Positions 1 through 5,370 are shown, numbered from the stretch's first letter. The stretch: 5,370 nt of DNA from Clostridiales bacterium (GCA_019418525.1 DYBS01000014.1:1-5370); one strand, 5' to 3'. The notes: generated by a model from the letters alone, not told the origin. A program made the numbers and translations.

Positions 1-941
1 AGGTTGGCCTGCACCTGGGCGCGGCCCTCGGGGGTGTAAATGGCCGCCGCGCCCCGCTGGACCACGTAGGGCACGCCGTTGAACTTGGTGCACTGGCGGC
101 GGTTCCACATGGCGTTCAGGCTGGCCCCCTGGCGCACCAGGGCCTTGGGCACCACGGTGTAGGCGCAGCGGGTGCCGGTGAAGCCGGCGGTCTTGGAGAA
201 GGAGCGGAACTCGATGGCGCAGGTCTCGGCGCCGGGGATCTCATAGATGGAGTGGGGCACGCCGGGGGTGGTGATGAAGGCCTCGTAGGCCGAATCGTAC
301 AGCAACACCGCGCCGGTGCGGTTGGCGTACTCCACCCAGGGCAGGAGCTGCTCCTTGGTGGCGGCGGCGCCGGTGGGGTTGTTGGGGAAGCACAGGTAGA
401 TCATGTCCACGTCCTCCCCGGGCAGCTCCGGCATGAAGCCGTTCTCCGCCACGCAGGGCATGTAGACCAGATTGGACCAGCGGCCGGTGGCCTCGTTGAA
501 GTCCCCGGCCCGGCCGGCCATGGCGTTGGTGTCCACGTACACCGGGTACACCGGGTCGCACACCGCCACCTTGTTGTCCACGCCGAACAGGTCCACGATG
601 TTGCCGCAGTCGCTCTTGGCGCCGTCGGAGATGAAGATCTCGTCGGGCTGGATGGACATGCCCCGGTCCCGGTAGTCCTGCTGGGCGATGGCGTCCCGCA
701 GGAAGGCATAGCCCTGCTCGGGGCCGTAGCCGTGGAAGCCCTGGGCGGTGCCCATTTCGTCCACCGCCGCGTGCATGGCGGCGGTGACGGCGGCGGGCAG
801 GGGCAGGGTCACGTCCCCGATGCCCAGCTTGATGAGCTTCTTGTCCGGGTTGGCCTCGGTATAGGCGCTCACCCGGCGGGCGATCTCAGAGAAGAGGTAG
901 CTGCCGGGCAGTTTCTGGAAATTCGCGTTGATCTGTACCAT
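1..941 (-). CDS. dapL: LL-diaminopimelate aminotransferase, C-terminus cut by window edge
   Basis: PLP-dependent aminotransferase (fold type I) that converts tetrahydrodipicolinate plus glutamate to LL-2,6-diaminopimelate and 2-oxoglutarate in one step, bypassing the succinylase and acetylase routes. I translated the frame by hand: 313 residues are visible of about 400-410 usual for the family, and no stop occurs before the edge. The N-terminus MVQINANFQKLPGSYLFSEI and the following LGIGDVTLPLP are typical DapL sequence. SDGAKSDCGN lies near residues 105-115, the aminotransferase motif NNPTG at 187-191, and SFSKTAGFTG carries the PLP-binding lysine, Lys250. The ATG at 941-939 follows AAGGAG with 9 nt spacing. 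The first 56 bp lie inside the end of dapF, whose substrate is the product of this enzyme, so translational coupling is likely. Family assignment is firm; only the C-terminal quarter is unseen. Confidence 0.95.
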   Translation of the reverse strand, partial: MVQINANFQKLPGSYLFSEIARRVSAYTEANPDKKLIKLGIGDVTLPLPAAVTAAMHAAVDEMGTAQGFHGYGPEQGYAFLRDAIAQQDYRDRGMSIQPDEIFISDGAKSDCGNIVDLFGVDNKVAVCDPVYPVYVDTNAMAGRAGDFNEATGRWSNLVYMPCVAENGFMPELPGEDVDMIYLCFPNNPTGAAATKEQLLPWVEYANRTGAVLLYDSAYEAFITTPGVPHSIYEIPGAETCAIEFRSFSKTAGFTGTRCAYTVVPKALVRQGASLNAMWNRRQCTKFNGVPYVVQRGAAAIYTPEGRAQVQAN

Positions 942-1731
942 ATTTGTAAACTCCTTCGCAAACGGTCACCGCCGGACCGCTCATGTAGATGTGGCCGCTC
1001 TCTGCCCAGCGCAGATGCAATTCTCCGCCGGGCAGCGCCGCGATGACGTCCCGCTCGCACAGGCCTTGGGTCGCCAGCGCCGCCAGGGCCGCACAGGCTC
1101 CGGTGCCGCAGGCCAGGGTCTCCCCGCTCCCCCGCTCCCACACCCGCAGGCGGATGCGATGGGGGCTCTCCACGGCGGCGAACTCCACGTTCACCCGCCC
1201 GGGAAAGGCGGGGTGGCGCTCCACCGCCGGGCCCATCCGGGCCAGATCCATGTCCTCCGGATGAGGACAGAGCAGGACGGCGTGGGGATTGCCTACCGAC
1301 ACCGGTGTAAAGTGATATTCCTTTTCATAGATTGACAGCACAAGGGGTTCGCCTACACAGGGCTCCCCCATGTCCACGGTGGCGCCCACCGCTTTTCCGC
1401 CCTCTACCTGCAGGTGTAATTCCTTTACACCCGCTGCGGTCTCTATGGTTAAGACCGTTTTCTCCGTCATCCGCCGGTCGTAGACAAATTTGCCCACGCA
1501 GCGGATGCCGTTGCCGCACATGGCCCCTTCGGAGCCGTCGGCGTTGAACATGCGCATCCGGAAATCCGCCCGCTCCGACGGGCAGATGCAGATAAGGCCG
1601 TCGCTCCCCACGCCGAAATGGCGGTGGGAGATCTGTCTCGCCAGCTCCGGCAGGTGGGCCGGAGTCTCTTTGGTGCAGTCCACGAACACATAGTCGTTTC
1701 CGATGCCGTGCATCTTGGTGAACCGCAGCAA
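886..1731 (-). CDS. dapF: Diaminopimelate epimerase
   Basis: Cofactor-independent cytoplasmic racemase that converts LL-DAP to meso-DAP for peptidoglycan cross-links and lysine. The protein has 281 residues, against about 275 usual. Both halves of the DapF fold are present. The N-terminal MHGIGNDY (7-14) leads to the first catalytic cysteine, Cys72, in MCGNGIRC. The second, Cys208, lies in GSGETLACGTGAC. Substrate-binding elements NADGSE (63-68), NPH (148-150) and ER (199-200) are also present. The start is TTG at 1731-1729: the next upstream codons in frame run into a TGA, AGGAGGT lies 6 nt before it, and it gives the family's usual N-terminus. Homologues normally end near GPAVTVCEGVYK (252-263). 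Here 18 further residues run through the dapL ribosome site and start. It sits 12 bp after the ANTAR gene. Function is firm; the role of the tail is unknown. Confidence 0.96.
   Translation of the reverse strand: MLRFTKMHGIGNDYVFVDCTKETPAHLPELARQISHRHFGVGSDGLICICPSERADFRMRMFNADGSEGAMCGNGIRCVGKFVYDRRMTEKTVLTIETAAGVKELHLQVEGGKAVGATVDMGEPCVGEPLVLSIYEKEYHFTPVSVGNPHAVLLCPHPEDMDLARMGPAVERHPAFPGRVNVEFAAVESPHRIRLRVWERGSGETLACGTGACAALAALATQGLCERDVIAALPGGELHLRWAESGHIYMSGPAVTVCEGVYKYGTDQREFPETARQLPLL
951..956 (-). promoter_or_regulatory. Ribosome binding site of dapL, inside dapF
   Basis: AAGGAG on the minus strand, 9 nt before the ATG at 941. It lies within dapF codons for residues 258-261, so the site is translated through before dapL initiates. 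Confidence 0.75.
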
Positions 1732-1737
1732 ATGCGC

Positions 1738-1744
1738 ACCTCCT
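1738..1744 (-). promoter_or_regulatory. Ribosome binding site deciding the TTG start of dapF
   Basis: AGGAGGT on the minus strand, 6 nt before TTG at 1731. It overlaps the TGA stop of the ANTAR gene (1746-1744), so ribosomes finishing that gene stop on top of the dapF site, which favours coupled translation. A strong site at this spacing supports the non-ATG start. Confidence 0.8.
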
Positions 1745-2238
1745 CAGGGTTGTTTCTCCTCCAGGATCAGGCGGGCGGTCTCCACCAGCTTACGCCCCTG
1801 GTCCATGCTCCGCTTCTGGAGCATCCGGTGGGCCTCCCCCTCCCCGATGCCGTGCCGCTCCATAAGGGCGGTCTTGGCCCGGGCGATGAGCTCCCACTCC
1901 TCCTCGCTGCGGGTGGGGCGGGTCTCCAGCAGCGCCCGCCGGGAGATAGGGGGGCTCAGGCGAAAGACCCCGTCCTCCATCCACAGCGCCTGCATGTCCT
2001 GCCGGGCCAGCAGCACCATGGTGCTCCCCCTGGGCAGGTCGTAGAAGAGCTCCCGGGCGCTTCCGTCGGGGAAGCGGTAGGAGCACACCACCGTGCCGAT
2101 CCCCTGTTGGGCGGCAAATACCCGGGCCTGGGCGGCGGTGCGGCAGAGGACGGCCCGGGCCGCGCCGCTCTGCTCCAGAAGCGCGCGGATCTTCTCCCCC
2201 GTCTTCTCGTTCTCAAAGACCAGCAGCACCCGTTCCAT
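1744..2238 (-). CDS. ANTAR-domain RNA-binding antiterminator with degenerate receiver, glnA-linked
   Basis: A 164-residue protein with an N-terminal receiver-like domain (about 1-100) and a C-terminal three-helix ANTAR domain (about 112-160). The ANTAR part shows the family pattern: IARAKTALMERHG (118-130), then GEGEAHRMLQKRSMDQGRKL (132-151), then an ETARLIL tail. ANTAR domains bind paired hexaloop RNA hairpins and prevent intrinsic termination. The receiver pocket is eroded. The usual Asp-Asp pair reads Phe8-Glu9 and the phospho-acceptor Asp aligns with Ser53 in CSYRFPDG. The switch Thr/Ser aligns with Ala78 and the conserved Lys with Ser95. Regulation by phosphorylation is therefore unlikely. 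The gene follows glnA by 45 bp, an arrangement known from clostridia, where such a protein has been named GlnR; it is unrelated to the MerR-type GlnR of Bacillus. The likely target is the leader at 3705-3772. The ATG at 2238 follows GGGGGAGA at 8 nt. Domain call firm, target inferred. Confidence 0.9.
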   Translation of the reverse strand: MERVLLVFENEKTGEKIRALLEQSGAARAVLCRTAAQARVFAAQQGIGTVVCSYRFPDGSARELFYDLPRGSTMVLLARQDMQALWMEDGVFRLSPPISRRALLETRPTRSEEEWELIARAKTALMERHGIGEGEAHRMLQKRSMDQGRKLVETARLILEEKQP

Positions 2239-2245
2239 CGTCTCA

Positions 2246-2253
2246 TCTCCCCC
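2246..2253 (-). promoter_or_regulatory. Ribosome binding site of the ANTAR gene
   Basis: GGGGGAGA on the minus strand, with GGAG ending 8 nt before the ATG at 2238. It supports this start over the out-of-frame ATG at 2246-2244. Confidence 0.65.
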
Positions 2254-2257
2254 GCCG

Positions 2258-2273
2258 CCCCGGACTCCGTGGG
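2258..2273 (-). other. Short GC hairpin in the glnA-ANTAR gap
   Basis: In the 45-bp gap, CCC-A-CGG pairs with CCG-GGG around the loop AGT, giving six pairs with one bulged A. There is no U tract after it and its loop does not fit the ANTAR hexaloop rule. It is not a terminator and may be chance in GC-rich DNA, or a weak element that separates expression of glnA from the downstream genes. Confidence 0.3.
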
Positions 2274-2283
2274 GTCAGGGCGC

Positions 2284-3615
2284 TTAATAGTTCATGATAT
2301 ACTTCTCCCGCTCCCAGGAGGACACGCGGGTCTTGTACTCCCGCCACTCGCTGCGCTTGCCCTGGATGTAGTAGCTGGACACGTGGTCCCCCAGGGTGTC
2401 CATCAGCAGCTGGTCGGCCTGCAGGGCCCGGATGGCGTTGGACAGGGAGTCGGGCAGGCTCTCGATGCCGTGGGCGGTGCGGGTGGTATCATCCATGGCA
2501 TAGATGTTCTCGCTGATCTCGTCGGGCGGCGTGAGGCCCTTCTCGATGCCGTCCAGGCCGGCGGCCAGACAGACAGCGAAGGTGAGATACGGGTTGCAGG
2601 AGGGATCGGGAGAGCGCAGCTCCACGCGGGTGGACTGGCCCCGGGCCGCCGGGATGCGGATGAGGGCGGAGCGGTTTGAGGCCGACCAGGCCAGGTAGCA
2701 GGGAGCCTCGTAGCCGGGCACCAGGCGCTTATAGGAGTTCACCAGGGGATTGGCGATGGCAGTGATGCCCTTCACATGCTCCAGGATACCGGCAATGAAG
2801 GAGTAGGCCTCCTTGGACAGGCCACGGGCGTCGTTGGGATCGTAGAACACGTTCTTGCCGTCCTTGAAGAGGGACATGTTGGTGTGCATGCCGGAGCCGG
2901 CCACGCCGAAGATGGGCTTGGGCATAAAGGTGGCGTGGAGGCCGTTCTTCTGGGCCAGGAGCTTGACCGCCAGCTTGAAGGTCATGATGTTGTCGGCGGC
3001 GGTGAGGGCGTCGGCGTACTTGAAGTCGATCTCGTGCTGGCCGGCGGCGTTCTCGTGGTGGCTGGCTTCGATCTCAAACCCCATCTCCTCCAGGGCCAGA
3101 CAGATCTCCCGGCGGGTGGTCTCACCGTGGTCCAGAGGGCCCAGGTCGAAATAGCCCGCCTCGTCGTTGGTCTCAGTGGTGGGCATGCCGTGCTCGTCGG
3201 TCTTGAAGAGGAAGAACTCGCACTCGGGACCCACATTGAAGGTGTCATAGCCCATGTCCCGCATCTTCTGCAGGGTGCGCTTGAGGACGTTCCGGGGGTC
3301 GCCCATGAAGGCGGAACCGTCGGTGTTGTGCACGTCGCAGATGAGCCGGGCCGTCTTGCCGAACTGGGCCTGCCAAGGGAAGATCGTAAAGGAGTTCAGA
3401 TCGGGATAGAGGCACTGGTCGGACTCGTCGATGCGCACGAAGCCCTCCACCGAGGAGCCGTCGAACATGATCTGGTTGTTCACCGCCTTCTCGATCTGAG
3501 AAGCGGTGAGGGCCACATTTTTCAGCTGGCCGAAGATATCGGCAAACTGCATCCGAATGAACTTGATGTCCTCTTCCCGCATAATGCGAATGATCTCTTC
3601 CTTGGTATACTCCAT
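2284..3615 (-). CDS. glnA: Glutamine synthetase, type I-alpha
   Basis: Makes glutamine from glutamate, ammonia and ATP in the cytoplasm, and works as a dodecamer. The 443-residue length and the WEREKYIMNY C-terminus match the Gram-positive GSI-alpha form. Signature stretches are FDGSSVEGFVRIDESD (51-66), GPECEFFLF, SHHENAAGQHEIDFKY, HATFMPKPIFG, the flap NSYKRLVPGYEAPCYLAWS with its catalytic Glu, and RIPAARGQSTRVELRSPDPS. Arg61 aligns with the Bacillus feedback-inhibition residue Arg62. The region after NIYAMDD has no adenylylation-tyrosine motif, so control by GlnE-type adenylylation is unlikely. I chose the ATG at 3615 because MEYTKEEII aligns with homologue N-termini. An in-frame ATG at 3645 would add 10 residues and sits behind a better Shine-Dalgarno (see findings). 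It is the first gene of the apparent glnA-ANTAR-dapF-dapL operon and has a leader containing a terminator, which indicates attenuation control. Confidence 0.97.
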   Translation of the reverse strand: MEYTKEEIIRIMREEDIKFIRMQFADIFGQLKNVALTASQIEKAVNNQIMFDGSSVEGFVRIDESDQCLYPDLNSFTIFPWQAQFGKTARLICDVHNTDGSAFMGDPRNVLKRTLQKMRDMGYDTFNVGPECEFFLFKTDEHGMPTTETNDEAGYFDLGPLDHGETTRREICLALEEMGFEIEASHHENAAGQHEIDFKYADALTAADNIMTFKLAVKLLAQKNGLHATFMPKPIFGVAGSGMHTNMSLFKDGKNVFYDPNDARGLSKEAYSFIAGILEHVKGITAIANPLVNSYKRLVPGYEAPCYLAWSASNRSALIRIPAARGQSTRVELRSPDPSCNPYLTFAVCLAAGLDGIEKGLTPPDEISENIYAMDDTTRTAHGIESLPDSLSNAIRALQADQLLMDTLGDHVSSYYIQGKRSEWREYKTRVSSWEREKYIMNY

Positions 3616-3621
3616 GAGTAT
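3607..3621 (-). repeat. Inverted repeat centred on the glnA start codon
   Basis: On the minus strand, ATACTC-ATG-GAGTAT is a perfect 6-bp inverted repeat whose three-base centre is exactly the initiator ATG (3615-3613). In RNA this could hold the start codon in a tight hairpin loop 10 nt after the AAAGGGG site. The stem is A/U-rich and the loop minimal, so stability is modest. Confidence 0.45.
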
Positions 3622-3625
3622 CCGT

Positions 3626-3632
3626 CCCCTTT
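3626..3632 (-). promoter_or_regulatory. Ribosome binding site proposed for glnA
   Basis: AAAGGGG on the minus strand, 10 nt before the ATG at 3615. It is a mediocre match to AGGAGG. The better match, AAGGAGG at 3662-3656, is 10 nt before an in-frame ATG at 3645 that would add MDLRERGRIL to the protein. Homologue alignment favours 3615. Confidence 0.5.
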
Positions 3633-3674
3633 CCCTCAAATCCATATATAGGGCGCCTCCTTGTCCGGTATACC

Positions 3675-3714
3675 AAAAAAGGCGCTCCGCTCCCAGGGGA
3701 GCCGGAACGCCTTT
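3675..3714 (-). terminator. Intrinsic terminator (attenuator) in the glnA leader
   Basis: On the minus-strand RNA, the 5' arm GGCGUUCCGGCUCC (3711-3698) pairs with GGAGCGGAGCGCC (3693-3681) across a CCUG loop. This gives 13 pairs, with one bulged G and one G-U, followed directly by U6 (3680-3675). Three flanking A (3714-3712) can extend the stem into the U tract. The G-U pair would be a C-A mismatch in the opposite strand, and the opposite strand has only a U3 tail, so it is built for minus-strand transcription. It lies downstream of the promoter and 59 bp before the glnA start. It is therefore best read as an attenuator, although it could also stop readthrough from the FUSC gene. Confidence 0.88.
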
Positions 3715-3772
3715 GTTCTCGACCGGTGACCGGCGGAGGTCCGCCGTGCCCCACACCGCCGGCGCGGTCCAG
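3705..3772 (-). promoter_or_regulatory. Candidate ANTAR-responsive two-hairpin antiterminator leader
   Basis: P2 is GAAC (3718-3715), loop AAAGGC (3714-3709), GUUC (3708-3705). P1 is CUGG (3772-3769), loop ACCGCG (3768-3763), CCGG (3762-3759), with one U-G pair. Both have six-base loops with A first and G fourth, the conserved pattern of known ANTAR RNA targets. P2's loop and 3' arm are also the start of the terminator's 5' arm, so P2 and the terminator cannot form together. The stretch between them folds into a separate arm: CGGUG (3758-3754) pairs with CACCG (3728-3724) around an inner hairpin CGGCGG/CCGCCG (3746-3731). The hairpins, loops and overlap are seen directly. The ANTAR assignment is inferred from the loop rule and the neighbouring ANTAR gene. 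The stems are short, so P1 is the less certain half. Confidence 0.6.
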
Positions 3773-3785
3773 AGCTTTCTGCTCT
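3771..3785. repeat. Inverted repeat at the predicted glnA transcription start
   Basis: Perfect 5-bp arms AGAGC and GCTCT separated by 5 bases, directly after the -10 element and covering the predicted start site near 3779. Because half of it would lie upstream of +1, it is more likely a DNA operator than an RNA hairpin, if it has a role at all. It also overlaps the 5' arm of P1. Short repeats like this arise by chance fairly often. Confidence 0.3.
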
Positions 3786-3814
3786 ATACTACCACATCGC
3801 CGCGTCCTTGGCAA
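3786..3814 (-). promoter_or_regulatory. Sigma-A-type promoter for the glnA operon
   Basis: Read on the minus strand, TTGCCA (3814-3809) and TAGTAT (3791-3786) are separated by exactly 17 bp, close to the TTGACA/TATAAT consensus. The sequence just upstream of the -35 is A-rich (GGCTGTGAAAATG), which may help polymerase binding. The start of transcription would fall near 3779. That gives a leader of about 164 nt before the glnA ATG and places the terminator inside the leader. It is the best promoter match I found in this intergenic region. Confidence 0.75.
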
Positions 3815-3879
3815 GGGGACATTTTCACAGCCTTTTCCTAGCTCAGCCGGACTCTTCCAGCGCTTCTGGACAAAATTCC

Positions 3880-5370
3880 CTAGCTGCCCAGGGCAGACAG
3901 GGCCTCATCCAGGCGCTGCATATCCCCAGCCAGCTCGCTGCGCTCCACACCCAGCATGGCCCGGTGCCGCAGCACCAGGAAGAGCTGCACCAGCCGGGCC
4001 TGGAGGGCGTAGCTCTTGGGGAGCAGCTCTTCCAGACAGTGGGCCGCCGCCGGGTCGGTCTCCCCGGCCAGCAGGCGCTCGGTGGCGTCGATGGCCAGGA
4101 GGTTGCGCAGCAGCAGCTCCCCCTCCCCGGTGCCCTTCCGGTCCCGCAGCCCGGCCAGCAGCCGGCGCAGGTTGTCCACTGTGTCCCGGGTGTGGTTGCG
4201 CACCAGGTCCCCTTTCTCCACCCGGAAGAGGATGAAGCCCCCGGCACAGGCGCACATTGCCGCCGCCAGAATGCTGAGGAACCGCCCCTCCAAGGCCTGA
4301 GACACCGTCATGGACCGGGCCCACAAGCTCTGCACCGAGATCTGGGTGCCGATGAGGGTGATGATGCGGGTGTCCTGGATGGAGAACATGATGGAGAAGC
4401 CCACGAAGAGGAACACCATGCTCTTGACCGTCTGGTCCCCGGGGATAAACTCGGTGACCAGGGCGAACACCAGCACGCCCAGAACGGTGCCCACCATGCG
4501 CTCGTAGGCCTGCTTCCGCTCGTCCTTGTGAAAGACGTTGAGGATGCAGTACACCGTCATGGGTATCCACACCCGGCGCACGAAGGGCATGGGGTAGACC
4601 AGAGCAAACGTGAGGGTGTTGAGGACGGTGGCCTTGATGGCGAAGCGCACCCAGGCGCTGTCCATGGACAGGCCCTGGCGCAGCTGACGCAGCTTCACCC
4701 CCAGGGCAGCGCGCACCGACCAGGCCCGGCTCTTCCGGTCCTCCCGCAGGTCCAGCTGGCTTATAAGATCCCGCAGCGCCGCCCGCCAGCGGTGGCTATG
4801 TCGGGGGGCGGGAGTGGCCAGCAGCTTTTCCACCCGGTCCCGCAGGGCGGCCAGGGCCTCGTCGCTCACCTCATCCAGCCACAGCGCCTGACGCATGTGC
4901 TGGTAGTAGCGCTCCTCCTCTCCGGTGAGCACCCGGTCCCGGTCCAGGCTCTGCCGGATCATGAGCCGGATCTGCTCTACGCAGGTAAGGGTGGCGAAGT
5001 ACCACGCCTGACCCTTGTTCAGCTTGCCCCACTGCTTCAGCACGTCGCCGTAGATGGCCTTGGCGTAGTTTGTGGCGGGGGCCACGATGGTGCGGTAGCT
5101 CCGGGGCCCGCCCTCCAGCGCCGAGAGACGGTCGGTGAGCTCCGCGAAGGCCGCCAGCAGGGCCTTCTCTCCCGGGTCGGGGGTGGGGCGCAGGCGCTTC
5201 ATCACCGCCACGAAGAGGGCGATGAGCACCCCGCACAGCACACATGCCAGGGCGCAGCGCCCCAGGTCGGCGGGCGTACAGCGGTTCATCTGCCCCAGCA
5301 CGAAGGCGAAGCCGTAGAGGAAATAGCTTCTGGGCTGGAAATCGTCCCCATACCAGATGGTGACCAGCAG
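3880..5370 (-). CDS. FUSC / aromatic acid exporter family membrane protein, N-terminus outside window
   Basis: The frame is open from the window edge to TAG at 3882-3880, so 496 C-terminal residues are visible. A GTG at 5301 and an ATG at 5289 are probably internal, because the codons before them (LLVTIWYGDDFQPRSYFLYG) continue as plausible membrane-protein sequence. Visible parts: the end of a first membrane block with a hydrophobic helix at about 36-57 (ALACVLCGVLIALFVAVM), a basic cytoplasmic region at about 58-240, a second membrane block at about 244-382, and a soluble tail at 385-496. The second block contains RRVWIPMTVYCIL followed by ERMVGTVLGVLVFALV, the W-x-x-x-T and R-x-x-G-T-x-x-G pattern of FUSC-type exporters such as AaeB and YccS. 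The two-block plan fits that family. The substrate cannot be told from sequence. It precedes glnA in the same direction but is separated by 264 bp with its own promoter signal, so it is probably a different transcription unit. Confidence 0.8.
   Translation of the reverse strand: MLVTIWYGDDFQPRSYFLYGFAFVLGQMNRCTPADLGRCALACVLCGVLIALFVAVMKRLRPTPDPGEKALLAAFAELTDRLSALEGGPRSYRTIVAPATNYAKAIYGDVLKQWGKLNKGQAWYFATLTCVEQIRLMIRQSLDRDRVLTGEEERYYQHMRQALWLDEVSDEALAALRDRVEKLLATPAPRHSHRWRAALRDLISQLDLREDRKSRAWSVRAALGVKLRQLRQGLSMDSAWVRFAIKATVLNTLTFALVYPMPFVRRVWIPMTVYCILNVFHKDERKQAYERMVGTVLGVLVFALVTEFIPGDQTVKSMVFLFVGFSIMFSIQDTRIITLIGTQISVQSLWARSMTVSQALEGRFLSILAAAMCACAGGFILFRVEKGDLVRNHTRDTVDNLRRLLAGLRDRKGTGEGELLLRNLLAIDATERLLAGETDPAAAHCLEELLPKSYALQARLVQLFLVLRHRAMLGVERSELAGDMQRLDEALSALGS

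Noticed and set aside
252..1046. Long plus-strand open frame opposite dapL/dapF
   Set aside because: It is low-complexity, Gly/Ala/His/Val-rich translation antisense to two well recognised genes, as expected from GC-rich codon usage. The same holds for the plus-strand frames at 1618-2679 and 2776-3651.
1467..1739. Alternative GTG-started frame beginning MRICCG over the dapF start
   Set aside because: It is a frame-shifted shadow of dapF with no recognisable motifs, and the ribosome site spacing suits the TTG of dapF.
3646..3674. Second promoter from TTGGTA and TATATA just before glnA
   Set aside because: The spacing is about 20 bp and the -35 is poor. The GGTATACC palindrome explains part of the AT-rich look.
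3721..3733. Direct repeat GACCGG-T-GACCGG
   Set aside because: Six-base units in very GC-rich leader sequence. It is accounted for by the proposed CACCG arm and shows no further copies.
3616..3756. Extension of the glnA frame upstream to 3756
   Set aside because: The frame is open, but it would translate through the terminator and leader, has no family similarity and begins close to the predicted transcription start.
3815..3835. Possible MerR-type GlnR/TnrA box (TGTGAAAATGT) upstream of the glnA -35
   Set aside because: Only one half-site resembles the TGTNA-N7-TNACA pattern; the second half is absent.
3880..3893. Hairpin CTGCC-CTG-GGCAG at the FUSC stop codon as a terminator
   Set aside because: The stem is only 5 bp with a 3-base loop, and the following sequence has just a scattered TTTT several bases later. 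Most of it also encodes the last residues of the protein.
3880..5301. GTG at 5301 as the true start of the FUSC gene
   Set aside because: The frame remains open to the window edge with plausible membrane-protein sequence, and the first membrane block would be mostly missing.

Overview
The window is GC-rich (well over 60% by eye). Every gene I can support reads on the minus strand, so transcription runs from high to low coordinates. Gene content suggests a GC-rich Clostridia relative, plausibly of the Oscillospiraceae (Flavonifractor/Intestinimonas-like). The clues are a type I-alpha glutamine synthetase, an ANTAR regulator directly behind glnA, and lysine/peptidoglycan synthesis by the LL-diaminopimelate aminotransferase route. 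The taxonomic placement is inference.

Layout in transcription order: (1) 5370-3880, the C-terminal two thirds or so of a FUSC/aromatic-acid-exporter-type membrane protein whose start lies outside the window. (2) 3879-3616, a 264-bp intergenic region with a good sigma-A-type promoter, a structured leader of about 164 nt and a strong intrinsic terminator, all ahead of glnA. (3) 3615-2284, glnA. (4) 2238-1744, a small ANTAR protein whose receiver domain has lost its phosphorylation residues. (5) 1731-886, dapF (diaminopimelate epimerase), starting at TTG. (6) 941-1, dapL (LL-diaminopimelate aminotransferase), overlapping dapF by 56 bp and cut by the window edge.

The four genes from glnA to dapL are separated by 45 bp, 12 bp and a 56-bp overlap, with no internal terminator visible, and look like one operon. 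Glutamine synthetase makes glutamine from glutamate and ammonia. DapL uses glutamate to aminate tetrahydrodipicolinate to LL-DAP, and DapF converts LL-DAP to meso-DAP for peptidoglycan and lysine.

The most interesting signal is the glnA leader. Just before and overlapping the 5' arm of the terminator is a small hairpin, GAAC[AAAGGC]GUUC. It has the hexanucleotide loop with A at position 1 and G at position 4 that is typical of ANTAR RNA targets. A second candidate, CUGG[ACCGCG]CCGG, lies upstream and has the same loop signature. The ANTAR gene is the next gene after glnA. This suggests a self-contained antitermination circuit in which the ANTAR protein stabilises the two-hairpin form, blocks the terminator and so controls glnA, itself and the DAP genes. 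Because the ANTAR protein has a degenerate receiver, its input signal is probably not aspartate phosphorylation.
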